The notes under the pieces were generated by a model that was not told the DNA's origin, did no database searches, and saw nothing but the letters and a program-made list of their open reading frames with translations. This document shows, piece after piece, positions 19,148 through 27,908 of a stretch of 64,000 nt of DNA. The position numbers were made by a program, and so were the translations under genes. Each line of letters starts with the position of its first letter. Position 1 is the stretch's first letter. This stretch comes from an uncultured Bacteroidales bacterium. GTDB lineage: Bacteria > Bacteroidota > Bacteroidia > Bacteroidales > Bacteroidaceae. The stretch lies in assembly GCA_902779085.1 (NCBI GenBank), contig CACYZY010000002.1, positions 248,001 to 312,000 of the forward strand, read 5' to 3'.

Positions 19148-19785
19148 TGGCTGTGGTTTATCTGACAACAGCCTATCTGGCTCCAGTGGAGTATTATGCA
19201 CACATGCTGGCAGCCGATAAGGTGTGGGTGGAGCAGCATGACCACTATATGAAACAGACCTACCGAAACAGATGTATCATTGCGGGACCTTCGGGCAGGA
19301 TAGACTTAACGGTACCAACGGTGAAGCCCGACTCTCTGAAATGTCCTACAAAGGATATACGTATCAGTGATCACGGCAATTGGCGACACCTGCACCTATA
19401 TGCATTAGAGTCGGCCTACGGGCATACACCTTATTTTGAATACTATCGTGATGATTTCGTGCCGTTCTATGAAAAGAGATACGACTTCCTAATGGATTTC
19501 AATGAGGCGTTGCAGGAGATGATTTGTGGACTGATTGACATGCAGCCTTGTGTAGAAAGGACTTCCGACTATGTGCAGGAGGTGGATGGCGGAGCATTGG
19601 ACTTGCGTGAGGTGATTCATCCCAAGCGTGACTATTATAGAATGGATAGGGCGTTTAAGGTATTGCCCTATTATCAGGTATTCCAAGAGAAGCAGGGTTT
19701 CTTGCCGAATTTGAGTATTGTGGATTTGCTTTTTAACCTCGGTCCTGAGAGTTTGCTCTTACTTAAGAATTCTATTGTCTATTAA
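19147..19785 (+). CDS. WbqC-family protein
   Basis: Member of the WbqC-like family, often found near glycan or antigen loci and of unproven biochemistry. Visible family features are YLTTAYLAPVEYYAHMLAADKVWVEQHDHYMKQTYRNRC near the start, LTVPTV, and HLHLYALESAYGHTPYFEYYRDDFVPFY. The ATG at 19147 overlaps the lepB stop (TGATG), indicating coupled translation. Length 212 is typical. Confidence 0.85.
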   Translation: MAVVYLTTAYLAPVEYYAHMLAADKVWVEQHDHYMKQTYRNRCIIAGPSGRIDLTVPTVKPDSLKCPTKDIRISDHGNWRHLHLYALESAYGHTPYFEYYRDDFVPFYEKRYDFLMDFNEALQEMICGLIDMQPCVERTSDYVQEVDGGALDLREVIHPKRDYYRMDRAFKVLPYYQVFQEKQGFLPNLSIVDLLFNLGPESLLLLKNSIVY

Positions 19786-20366
19786 TGTTGAAGATTGTAA
19801 CGCCAAATAAGGATGATAAAGTGTTGCTGCACAGTTGCTGCGCCCCTTGTTCTTCTGCCATCATCGAATGTATGGTGGCCAATGGAATACGCCCTACTAT
19901 TTATTATTACAATCCCAACATATATCCTTTAGAAGAATATGAAACTCGTAAGGCTGAAGCAAAGCGTTTTGTGACAAGTCAAGGTTTGATGTTTGTGGAT
20001 GCCGATTACGACTATGATGGATGGAAAGAGGGTGTGTGTGGACTGGAAAACGAGCCAGAGCGGGGGAAACGTTGTCTGCAGTGTTTCAAAATGCGTTTGC
20101 TGCAGACGGCCCGCTATGCGCTTGAGCATGGTTTTACTACATTTACTACCACATTAGCATCCTCGCGGTGGAAGAGCTTGGAGCAGATTAACGAAGCAGG
20201 TAGATGGGCTTCTGAGCAAGTAGAGGGAGTGACTTTCTGGGAGCAAAACTGGCGCAAGGGTGGCTTGCAGGAAAGGCGTAATCAACTTTTGAAAGAGTAT
20301 GGTTTCTATAATCAACAGTATTGTGGCTGCGAGTTTAGTCGTCTGAGACTGACAAAGAAAGGGTAA
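19785..20366 (+). CDS. queH: Epoxyqueuosine reductase QueH
   Basis: QueH reduces epoxyqueuosine to queuosine in tRNA anticodons using an iron-sulfur cluster. The CC motif near residue 19 (LLHSCCAPCSS), the RCLQC pair near residue 86, and the C-terminal QYCGCEFSR give the conserved cysteines. NPNIYPLEEYETR and TTTLASSRWKS also match the family. Length 193 is normal. Its ATG overlaps the preceding stop (TAATG), so it ends a coupled chain of dapB, lepB, wbqC and queH. Confidence 0.92.
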   Translation: MLKIVTPNKDDKVLLHSCCAPCSSAIIECMVANGIRPTIYYYNPNIYPLEEYETRKAEAKRFVTSQGLMFVDADYDYDGWKEGVCGLENEPERGKRCLQCFKMRLLQTARYALEHGFTTFTTTLASSRWKSLEQINEAGRWASEQVEGVTFWEQNWRKGGLQERRNQLLKEYGFYNQQYCGCEFSRLRLTKKG

Positions 20367-20399
20367 AAGAGGGTTGAATAGGGGCGCTTTATGCGTCAA

Positions 20400-20445
20400 A
20401 ACGAAAAAAAGGCATCATCATTGATGATTATCTTTCGTTTTTTTC
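20400..20445 (+). terminator. Probable terminator after queH
   Basis: AACGAAA (20400-20406) pairs with TTTCGTT (20433-20439) around an inner ATCATC/GATGAT stem, followed by a T run to 20444. Confidence 0.6.
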
Positions 20446-20448
20446 TTA

Positions 20449-20456
20449 TATATTTG
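20449..20456 (+). promoter_or_regulatory. Bacteroidetes -7 box
   Basis: TATATTTG 30 bases upstream of the ATG at 20486; no clear -33 element. Confidence 0.5.
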
Positions 20457-20485
20457 CAAAAGTATAACTACAAAACTACACAAAG

Positions 20486-21775
20486 ATGAAATCAATCATA
20501 CATACACAGTTAAGAATCTGGATGGCTTGCCTCTTGCTGGCAGGCTGTGTCACTACCGCTATGGCCCAGGCCATCACTGAGCGGATGAATGAGAACATGA
20601 TTACCGTAAGTGGTGTGGTGAAGGATCAGAAGTCACATCGCAAATTGGAATATGTGAATGTGTATGTGCCTGGCACGAACATTGGAACCGTTACCAACTC
20701 TGACGGAGCATTTACCTTGAAGTTTAAAGATCCAGGGTCAAAGGTATATATACAATTTTCTTACTTAGGCTATAGCTCCAATCAAGTGGAAGTAGACAGA
20801 CTTGCCAGTACAAACAACGAATATTTCCTTTCGCAAAGTTCCTTTAAACTGAACGAAATCGTTGTTAGTCCTGTAAATGCACGCTTGTTGGTGGAGGAGG
20901 CAATGTGGAAAGTGAAACAGAACTATAGCCCTGTACCAACACTCAACTATTTATTCTATAGAGAGACGGTGCAAAAGCGCAATAGATATATCACCATCTC
21001 AGAGGCAGTGACAGAGGCATTCAAGACTAGCTATACGCAAGGCACAGGCAGAGACAGAGTGCGCATCACTAAAAGTCGTAGTGTGGCAAGCCCCGACTTA
21101 AAGGACACATTGAGTGTGAAATTGGAGGGCGGTCCCAACCTTGCCACTTATGTAGATGCAGTAAAGAACCCCGACATTCTACTAGAGCCTGAATACCAGG
21201 AGATGTATGATTATGCTTTCAAGGACTATGTAACGATAGACGATCGTGTACAATACGCCATCAGCTTTAAACCCAAACCTGTGATGTTGGATTTCCCGCT
21301 TTATGTTGGTACCATCTATATTGACCGCGAGAACCTAGGCATCAGTAGAATAGAATTTTCTATGGATATGAGTGATCCTGATAAGGTGACGCGTCAAATG
21401 TTGCGCAAGAAGCCAGCTTCGATGCGTTTCCGTGCTCAGGATCTGAGTTATTTGGTGACTTACCGCTACCAAGGGGGACGTTATTTCTTAAACTATATCA
21501 GGGCTGAGTTTAAATTCCGTTGTGACTGGAAGAGAAGGCTCTTTGCTACCAATTATACGGTGGTATCGGAGATGGTTGTGACAAACCGTGTAGATAATCC
21601 TTTAGAGTGGGTTACGTATAAAGAGTCATTCCACAATAGTGATGTGTTGTCAGACAAGGTGATGGATTTCTATGATGAAGCGTTTTGGGAGGATTATAAC
21701 ATTATAGAGCCTACGGAATCGTTGGAGCAGGCGGTAGGCAAGCTCCGCAAAGCGATTGATAGAAGTTCGAAGTAA
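20486..21775 (+). CDS. Exported protein with N-terminal carboxypeptidase-like regulatory domain
   Basis: Probable envelope protein. The first 28 residues form a signal peptide (IWMACLLLAGCVTTAMAQA); LLAGC could act as a lipobox, but AMAQA also fits a type I cleavage site. Residues about 40-118 are a CarboxypepD_reg-like beta-sandwich (VSGVVKDQKSHRKLEYVNVYVPGTNIGTVTNSDGAFTLKF, YLGYSSNQVEV). The remaining 300 residues, rich in aromatic beta-strand-like segments, resemble the DUF5686-like proteins that accompany such domains but lack a full C-terminal barrel. Function unknown. Monocistronic by context. Confidence 0.8.
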   Translation: MKSIIHTQLRIWMACLLLAGCVTTAMAQAITERMNENMITVSGVVKDQKSHRKLEYVNVYVPGTNIGTVTNSDGAFTLKFKDPGSKVYIQFSYLGYSSNQVEVDRLASTNNEYFLSQSSFKLNEIVVSPVNARLLVEEAMWKVKQNYSPVPTLNYLFYRETVQKRNRYITISEAVTEAFKTSYTQGTGRDRVRITKSRSVASPDLKDTLSVKLEGGPNLATYVDAVKNPDILLEPEYQEMYDYAFKDYVTIDDRVQYAISFKPKPVMLDFPLYVGTIYIDRENLGISRIEFSMDMSDPDKVTRQMLRKKPASMRFRAQDLSYLVTYRYQGGRYFLNYIRAEFKFRCDWKRRLFATNYTVVSEMVVTNRVDNPLEWVTYKESFHNSDVLSDKVMDFYDEAFWEDYNIIEPTESLEQAVGKLRKAIDRSSK

Positions 21776-21817
21776 TATTACTTTTAGAGCCTTTTTATAA
21801 ATAGTACTACTAGAGTT

Positions 21818-23047
21818 TCAATTATAGCAAAGAACAGAAAGGTTTTGAGGTGCTAAGATTTCTTGAGCTACTTCCTGCAGCAAGTCGGCAGTAAGTAGCT
21901 CAATGTTTTTAAAAGCTTCCTTACTGGTGACGAAACGATGGTAGTGGAGGAAAGTCTTGGCCATGCCCAACGCATTGTTTTCGTTGTTGTCGGAGCTAAC
22001 ACCAATTTGTCCGATGAGTTGCTTCTTAGCAGCACGCATCTGACTGTCGCTGAGGCGTTGGTCGCGAAATAGTTTCAATTCCTTGAACACTAGCTCGATG
22101 CAACGTTCCACATCTTCGTGGTCGCAGCCAAAATAAATAGAGAAGGTACCGATATCGGTATAGGGGGTGTAGTTGGACTCAATTTCATACACCAATCCCC
22201 GATGCTCACGCAGGGCTATGTTCAGGCGACTATTCATACCTGGTCCCCCTAATATATTGTTGATAAGGTTGAGTGCTACTCTCTTGTTGCTTCTACCATC
22301 GTATGCATGTCCACCTATCATGACATGTGCCTGGTGGGAGTGTTTGTTGACATTCACTCGCTTGGCTGTTAAGTGCATTGGCTGCTGGCGATGCATAACA
22401 ACTGGCGTTGTCATGATGCCTGAAGTGCATTTCTCCAGTTCCTTGATCACCTGCTCGATGGTGTAGTTGCCCAACACGAAAAAAATCATATTGTCGGGCT
22501 TGTAGTAGCGGTGGAAGAAAGCATCGGCGTGCGACTTTCCATAGCTGCGCAAGCTATCGGCATTGCCCAGTATGTTGCGCCCAAGAGGATGCCCTGCATA
22601 AATGAGGTCTTCGAAATCGTCAAAAATCAGTTCGGCAGGAGAGTCTTCATACATTTTTATCTCATCGATGATGACCTCACACTCTTTCTCGATTTCATGT
22701 TCTGGAAATACCGAGTGAAATGCTAAATCAGTAAGTAGTTCAGTAGCACGACTAAAGTCCTGCTTCATGAAAGAGCAATACACCACCGTCTCTTCCTTGT
22801 TGGTAAAAGCATTAAGATCACCACCTACATGCTCCATGCGGTTGAGAATGTGCCATGCCTTGCGACGGCTAGTCCCCTTGAATAGCATGTGCTCGATGAA
22901 ATGGGCCATTCCTGGAGTATCAATGTCCTCATCGCGTGTGCCGGCATTTACGGCATATCCACAATAAGCCACCTGCGAAGTAGTTTGCTGCAAGATAATC
23001 CGTAATCCGTTTTTTAAACAGTGAGTGAAGTAGCGCTCAGTTTCCAT
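21818..23047 (-). CDS. M16-family zinc peptidase
   Basis: Insulinase-type metallopeptidase. The inverted zinc motif HFIEH is intact (GMAHFIEHMLFKGTSRR), with the downstream acidic residue in NAFTNKEETVVYCSF. The two-domain organisation and 409-residue length match the bacterial processing-peptidase-like group. No signal peptide is seen when the ATG at 23047 (METERYFTHCLKNG) is used, so it is likely cytoplasmic. That start is supported by a minus-strand TATTTTTG box 20 bases upstream; the frame to 23098 crosses it. Confidence 0.9.
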   Translation of the reverse strand: METERYFTHCLKNGLRIILQQTTSQVAYCGYAVNAGTRDEDIDTPGMAHFIEHMLFKGTSRRKAWHILNRMEHVGGDLNAFTNKEETVVYCSFMKQDFSRATELLTDLAFHSVFPEHEIEKECEVIIDEIKMYEDSPAELIFDDFEDLIYAGHPLGRNILGNADSLRSYGKSHADAFFHRYYKPDNMIFFVLGNYTIEQVIKELEKCTSGIMTTPVVMHRQQPMHLTAKRVNVNKHSHQAHVMIGGHAYDGRSNKRVALNLINNILGGPGMNSRLNIALREHRGLVYEIESNYTPYTDIGTFSIYFGCDHEDVERCIELVFKELKLFRDQRLSDSQMRAAKKQLIGQIGVSSDNNENNALGMAKTFLHYHRFVTSKEAFKNIELLTADLLQEVAQEILAPQNLSVLCYN

Positions 23048-23067
23048 GTGAACATTTATTAAGGCTG

Positions 23068-23075
23068 CAAAAATA
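23068..23075 (-). promoter_or_regulatory. Bacteroidetes -7 box for the M16 peptidase
   Basis: TATTTTTG on the minus strand, placing the start codon at 23047 rather than 23098. Confidence 0.55.
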
Positions 23076-23153
23076 GTATAAACTGAGCGTAAAAACAAAG
23101 AATTCTTTGTTTATAAGTTTGCTTTGCATTATCTTTACAAAAAAAATAGTACT

Positions 23154-23783
23154 ATGGAGAAAGAAACATTGACTTCCTTTCAGGATTTGTTGCGTAAAGA
23201 AGCTGAGGCCATTATGAATATACCCTTGACAGATAGTTTTGTTGAGGCTGTTAATTTAATTGTAGAACAGGTGCATGTCCGTAAGGGCAAATTGGTGACA
23301 TCTGGTATGGGTAAAGCAGGACAGATTGCTTTGAATATAGCTACCACTTTCTGCTCTACGGGCATACCTGCTGTTTTCCTGCATCCCAGCGAGGCGCAAC
23401 ATGGTGACTTAGGTATATTACAAGAAAATGACTTGCTGTTACTAATCTCTAATTCTGGCAAAACACGTGAGATTGTGGAACTTACGGCCTTGTCACATAA
23501 TCTGAACCCTGAGATGAAAACCATTGTTATTACTGGCAATCCTGATAGTCCGTTAGCTAAGGAGGCCGATGTTTGTTTGAGCACTGGCAATCCTCAGGAA
23601 GTGTGTCCGTTAGGAATGACACCAACAACTAGTACTACAGTAATGACGGTAATGGGCGATATCTTGGTGGTGGAAACCATGAAGCAAACAAAATATACCA
23701 TAGAAGACTATGCCAAGCGTCATCATGGTGGTTACCTAGGAAAGAAATCGCGCGAGATACAAAAAAAGATATGCGAAAAGTAA
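23154..23783 (+). CDS. kdsD: SIS-domain sugar-phosphate isomerase, arabinose-5-phosphate isomerase-like
   Basis: Probable KdsD, converting ribulose 5-phosphate to arabinose 5-phosphate for Kdo synthesis in lipopolysaccharide. Only the SIS domain is present (209 residues): SGMGKAGQIALNIATTFCSTG, HPSEAQHGDLG, LLISNSGKTREIVEL and PTTSTTVMTVMGD. The tandem CBS domains of the roughly 330-residue enterobacterial form are absent. Such short forms occur in Bacteroidetes, but a related SIS isomerase cannot be excluded. The pfkB gene overlaps its 3' end by 13 bases. Confidence 0.8.
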   Translation: MEKETLTSFQDLLRKEAEAIMNIPLTDSFVEAVNLIVEQVHVRKGKLVTSGMGKAGQIALNIATTFCSTGIPAVFLHPSEAQHGDLGILQENDLLLLISNSGKTREIVELTALSHNLNPEMKTIVITGNPDSPLAKEADVCLSTGNPQEVCPLGMTPTTSTTVMTVMGDILVVETMKQTKYTIEDYAKRHHGGYLGKKSREIQKKICEK

Positions 23784-24682
23784 TAGGCATCGGTGAGACG
23801 ATATTAGATATCATCTTCAAAAATGACCGACCTTGGACAGCAGTACCAGGGGGCTCGGTGTTTAATAGCATCATATCCTTATCTCGCATGGGACTAAAAG
23901 TCGATTTTGTGAGCGAGGTAGGTAAGGATCATGTAGGAGAAATGATACAGCACTACATGATGGACAATGGTGTATCACCTCAGTATTTGGATGTGTATGC
24001 CGAGAACAAGTCACCTATTTCGTTAGCATTTCTCAATGCTAACAATGATGCCCAATACAGTTTTTATAAGAATTATCCCGAGTATCGACTAATGGTAGAA
24101 TTGCCCGAAGTGGAGGAAAATGATGTGGTGATGTTGGGCTCTTTCTATGCTGTTGATCCCTCTTTACGTCATAAAATGGTGGAATTGCTTCAAAAAGCTA
24201 GAGACAATAAGGCAATTGTGCTGTATGACTTGAACTATCGTTTTCCACACAAGAATGATGCCATGAAGGTTGCGCCAAATATCTTGGAGAACTTGGAATA
24301 TGCTGATATTGTGCGTGGTTCGGAGGAAGATTTCATGTGCCTGTATAACCTCTGTGACGCAGATAAGATTTATCAGGACAAGGTGAAGTTTTATTGTAAG
24401 AACTTCGTCTATACTGCTGGGGCGAAGGAAGTGCAACTGCGAACTGGTAATTTTAGCAAAGCTTATGCTGTGCCATCATTAGACCCCATAAGTACTGTAG
24501 GAGCAGGCGATAATTTCAACGCAGGTATAGTGTATGGTTTGATGAAGTTGGATATAAAGCTTGACGATTTGCCATCTTTGACAGAGGGACAATGGGACCA
24601 GTTGATAGAATATGGAATGAAATTCTCAGCAGAGGTGTGTATGACTACGGATAATTCTGTATCCAAGAATTTTCAAGTATAG
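23771..24682 (+). CDS. PfkB-family carbohydrate kinase
   Basis: Ribokinase-fold sugar or nucleoside kinase. The N-terminus RKVIGIGETILDIIF and GGSVFNSIISLSRMG match the first PfkB region, and STVGAGDNFNAGIVYG is the anion-hole and catalytic-Asp signature. Length 303 is normal. The substrate (fructose or another sugar) is not visible. It starts 13 bases inside kdsD and ends 3 bases before mtnN, so the three are one transcript. Confidence 0.88.
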   Translation: MRKVIGIGETILDIIFKNDRPWTAVPGGSVFNSIISLSRMGLKVDFVSEVGKDHVGEMIQHYMMDNGVSPQYLDVYAENKSPISLAFLNANNDAQYSFYKNYPEYRLMVELPEVEENDVVMLGSFYAVDPSLRHKMVELLQKARDNKAIVLYDLNYRFPHKNDAMKVAPNILENLEYADIVRGSEEDFMCLYNLCDADKIYQDKVKFYCKNFVYTAGAKEVQLRTGNFSKAYAVPSLDPISTVGAGDNFNAGIVYGLMKLDIKLDDLPSLTEGQWDQLIEYGMKFSAEVCMTTDNSVSKNFQV

Positions 24683-24685
24683 TTT

Positions 24686-25336
24686 ATGAAAGTAGGTATT
24701 ATTGTTGCAATGGATAAGGAACTGCGCCAACTCAAGCAGTTGTTTGATGGAATAGATGTAATGGTGCAGAAGTGTGGTATAGGCAAAGTGAATGCGGCTT
24801 TGGGCACACAACGCATGATTAACGAATTTCACCCCGATGTAATTATCTCCAGCGGTTGTGCAGGAGGCAATGGCGAAGAAATTAACGTACAGGACGTGGT
24901 AGTGAGTTCAGAACTGGCTTATCACGATGTTTATTGTGGTTCTGCCATTGACAATAGTACCAAGTACGGGCAAGTGCAGGGTATGCCTGCATCTTTTGAA
25001 CCTGAACCTTGGTTGCTGCAAAAGGCGTTGAACTTGAATTGTGGGGTAAAGGTACATGCAGGATTGATCGTCACTGGTGACTGGTTCGTAGATTCACGTG
25101 AGAAGATGCGTGAAATTGTAGGACATTTCCCTAATGCTAAGGCAGTTGATATGGAGAGTTGCGCCATTGCACAGACCTGCTATATCAACAAAGTGCCATT
25201 CATCTCATTCCGAGTTATCAGCGACATACCATTACGAGATACCGACGCCAGTCAGTATCACGATTTCTGGAACACAATGGCTGAGCATTCGTTTGCAGTG
25301 ACCAAGTCGTTCGTTGAGAGTATAATGGCGGAATAA
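24686..25336 (+). CDS. mtnN: 5'-methylthioadenosine/S-adenosylhomocysteine nucleosidase
   Basis: It cleaves adenine from S-adenosylhomocysteine and methylthioadenosine, producing S-ribosylhomocysteine for LuxS. Visible signatures: IIVAMDKELRQLKQLF with the catalytic-site Glu, ISSGCAGG, TGDWFVDSREK and AVDMESCAIAQTCY, then FRVISDI. Length 216 is slightly short but complete. The stop is 17 bases from the end of the convergent luxS, the next enzyme of the pathway. Confidence 0.92.
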   Translation: MKVGIIVAMDKELRQLKQLFDGIDVMVQKCGIGKVNAALGTQRMINEFHPDVIISSGCAGGNGEEINVQDVVVSSELAYHDVYCGSAIDNSTKYGQVQGMPASFEPEPWLLQKALNLNCGVKVHAGLIVTGDWFVDSREKMREIVGHFPNAKAVDMESCAIAQTCYINKVPFISFRVISDIPLRDTDASQYHDFWNTMAEHSFAVTKSFVESIMAE

Positions 25337-25353
25337 GAAGCCAACGCCTTTTT

Positions 25354-25848
25354 TCAAGCATCAGCAAACACTTTACCATCATCTAAAGTGATGTGCAACT
25401 CGTCATATTCGCAATGGAAATCGTTTTTCAGGCGATGCAGATATCGTTTGCTCTCCCATTTGCACATAGGCAGGTCGTGCAGTAAATAGTTGCCACATGT
25501 TTCTGGTGTGGTAGCGGGTACTTCCTCTTGTGTGAGTATCCATTCCAGGCACTCAATGGTGAGTTGACGCATATCTTCCACGGTATAGTTTCCCGTCATA
25601 ACGATATACATACCAGTAAGACATCCCATAGGACCCACATATACCACATCATCTTTGGCGGATGAATTGCGGAACCATGTGGCCATAAGGTGTTCGATAC
25701 TATGCATGGCTGAAGGTGCAACAGCTGGTTCCTTGTTGGGCTCAGTAATGCGAAGGTCGAATGTTGTGAAACCTTTGTCCTGTCTCGACACATAAATGCC
25801 TGGTTTAAGTTTGGTATGGTCGATGGTGAAGCTCTGAATTACTTCCAT
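25354..25848 (-). CDS. luxS: S-ribosylhomocysteine lyase (AI-2 synthase)
   Basis: LuxS converts S-ribosylhomocysteine to homocysteine and DPD, the precursor of the signal AI-2. The metal ligands are in HSIEH (near residue 50) and in CGNYLLHD, and the catalytic Cys is in VGPMGCLTGMY, where Leu replaces the Arg seen in many homologues after the Cys. SFTIDHTKLKPGIY is the usual N-terminus. Length 164 is normal. It sits 30 bases after sufS on the same strand and may be the last gene of the suf series. Confidence 0.95.
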   Translation of the reverse strand: MEVIQSFTIDHTKLKPGIYVSRQDKGFTTFDLRITEPNKEPAVAPSAMHSIEHLMATWFRNSSAKDDVVYVGPMGCLTGMYIVMTGNYTVEDMRQLTIECLEWILTQEEVPATTPETCGNYLLHDLPMCKWESKRYLHRLKNDFHCEYDELHITLDDGKVFADA

Positions 25849-25878
25849 GATATTTTTCTTTAAAAGTTAATAGACTGT

Positions 25879-27096
25879 TTAGAACATAGAGGCTACTCTA
25901 CGGATACCTGCCACGAGAGCATCCACCTCGTTGTGCGTATTATATATGCCAAAGGAAGCACGCAGAGTACCTTCAATGCCTAATCGATGCATCAGAGGTT
26001 CTGCACAATGATGACCAGTACGCACGGCAATGCCGAGACGGTCAAGTAAGGTACCCATGTCGAGATGGTGGATGTTACCTACCAAGAAGGAGATAACGCT
26101 ACCTCTCTGTTCCATTGGCCCGAAAATTCTGATACCTTCTATCTGTGACATTTGCTGCAAGGCATATTGTGTAAGGTCAGCCTCATAGGCAGCTATGTTG
26201 TTCATGCCAATCTTTTCAACATACTCAAGCGCAGCAGCTAAGCCTGTTGCACCTACATAATTGGGTGTACCTGCTTCAAACTTATAAGGCGTTTGGTTGA
26301 ACGTGGTACGTTCAAAGCTAACAGTCCCTATCATCTCACCACCACCTTGATAGGGAGGCAGACGATCGAGCCACTCACGCTTGCCATAGAGCACACCAAT
26401 GCCTGTAGGACCATAAACCTTATGACCAGAGAAGCAGTAGAAGTCGGCATCAAGTGCTCGAACATCTACAGGCATATGGGGAACGCTTTGCGCTCCATCA
26501 ACAAGTACAGGTATACCATGGTCGTGAGCAATGCGAATGATATCGGCGATAGGGTTGATGGTACCCAGCACATTACTCACATGTGCCACACTCACCAACT
26601 TGGTTTTTTCAGAGAAAAGTTGCTCGAAAGCATCCATCAGCAACACGCCATCATCAGTCATTGGTATCACTTTGACAACAATGCCTTTGCGTTCTGCTTG
26701 CAGTTGCCAGGGTACGATATTGCTGTGGTGCTCCATAGTGCTGACAATCACTTCGTCACCTGCCTGCATTACTTGCTGGCAGAAGGAGGAGGCTACCAGA
26801 TTGATGGCCTCAGTAGTGCCACGAGTAAAAACAATCTCCTGTGCACTCTCGGCATTGATGAATCGGCGTACCGTCTCACGACTTTGCTCCAGCATGTCTG
26901 TTGCCACAACTGAAAGATGATGCACGCCACGATGCACATTGGCATTGGCAGTATAGTATTGCTGCACCATCGTCTCTACCACTTGACGTGGTTTCTGTGT
27001 GGTGGCACCATTGTCGAGATATATAAGCGGATGGCCATATACCTGCGACTGTAATATGGGAAAGTCTTGCCTTATGGATTGAACATCAAAACTCAT
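25879..27096 (-). CDS. sufS: Cysteine desulfurase, SufS type
   Basis: PLP enzyme that takes sulfur from cysteine for Fe-S cluster assembly. IYLDNGATTQKPRQVV at the start, HHSNIVPWQ, the PLP lysine in FSGHKVYGPTGIGVLYG and the sulfur-accepting Cys in RTGHHCAEPLMHR are all present. Length about 405 matches group II desulfurases. The ATG at 27096 (MSFDVQ) avoids overlap with the sufD stop. No SufE is seen; none is needed to make the call. Confidence 0.95.
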   Translation of the reverse strand: MSFDVQSIRQDFPILQSQVYGHPLIYLDNGATTQKPRQVVETMVQQYYTANANVHRGVHHLSVVATDMLEQSRETVRRFINAESAQEIVFTRGTTEAINLVASSFCQQVMQAGDEVIVSTMEHHSNIVPWQLQAERKGIVVKVIPMTDDGVLLMDAFEQLFSEKTKLVSVAHVSNVLGTINPIADIIRIAHDHGIPVLVDGAQSVPHMPVDVRALDADFYCFSGHKVYGPTGIGVLYGKREWLDRLPPYQGGGEMIGTVSFERTTFNQTPYKFEAGTPNYVGATGLAAALEYVEKIGMNNIAAYEADLTQYALQQMSQIEGIRIFGPMEQRGSVISFLVGNIHHLDMGTLLDRLGIAVRTGHHCAEPLMHRLGIEGTLRASFGIYNTHNEVDALVAGIRRVASMF

Positions 27097-27101
27097 AAAC
27101 A

Positions 27102-27899
27102 CTAACTCCTAAACTTCTTTTCTACCATCTCCTGCAACTGTTCGCGAAGAGCAGGGATACGTACTTGTTCCACCACTTCACTCATGAAAGCTGCCATCAG
27201 TAAGAGGCGTGCCTCATGCTTTGAGATACCTCGCTGCTGCATGTAGAACAGGGCACTCTCATCCAATTGTCCTGTACTGCTACCATGACTGCAACGTACA
27301 TCGTCATTATATATTTCTAGTTGAGGCTGTGAAAACATGTGAGCCTCACGGGTGATGCAAAGGTTGCGATTGGTTTGCTCAGACATCGTGTGGTGTGCCC
27401 CTGGCAACACTTTTACCAAGCCTGCATAAGTGCCAGTGGCTTGTTCGTCCAATATATATTTATATAATTGGTGACTGGTGGTGTGTGGCACCATGTGCTG
27501 AACAAGTGTGTTGTTCTCTATATTTTGAGCTCCACCTGCTATTATCAAACCATTGAGCGTCAGCTCGGCACCTTCGCCACACAGGTCTATATGTGAAGTA
27601 TTTCGTGTGTTGCCAGCTGCCAGACTGATGCTGTGTACAAACACTTGAGAGTCGGCATCCTGACTGATATGCAGTTCGTGACTGCGAGTGGTATTGACCT
27701 CGTTGGTGTCTAAGTCGCAAAGGTCGAGGATGGCGCCCTGACTCACATGAATATCAGTGATGAGTTGTCGGCAACTGCCCTCCATCAGCAAATGAAGCTG
27801 CGCACCACTTTCTACGTTGATGTGCAGTTGATGGTCGGCTGACAGTTGCAGCGTCTTTTCCACCACGGTTCCTTTTGCGACAGATATTTCCATAGTCAT
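27102..27899 (-). CDS. sufD: Fe-S cluster assembly protein SufD
   Basis: Scaffold partner of SufB in the SufBCD complex. The beta-helix core and the C-terminal signature VRCSHGSSTGQLDESALFYMQQRGISKHEARLLLMAAF are clear. At 265 residues it is shorter than the 420-450 of typical SufD because the N-terminal region is reduced; the reading frame is intact and starts 9 bases after sufC. The short form may be lineage-specific or reflect a lost N-terminal segment. Confidence 0.9.
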   Translation of the reverse strand: MTMEISVAKGTVVEKTLQLSADHQLHINVESGAQLHLLMEGSCRQLITDIHVSQGAILDLCDLDTNEVNTTRSHELHISQDADSQVFVHSISLAAGNTRNTSHIDLCGEGAELTLNGLIIAGGAQNIENNTLVQHMVPHTTSHQLYKYILDEQATGTYAGLVKVLPGAHHTMSEQTNRNLCITREAHMFSQPQLEIYNDDVRCSHGSSTGQLDESALFYMQQRGISKHEARLLLMAAFMSEVVEQVRIPALREQLQEMVEKKFRS

Positions 27900-27908
27900 T
27901 CTTTATGC

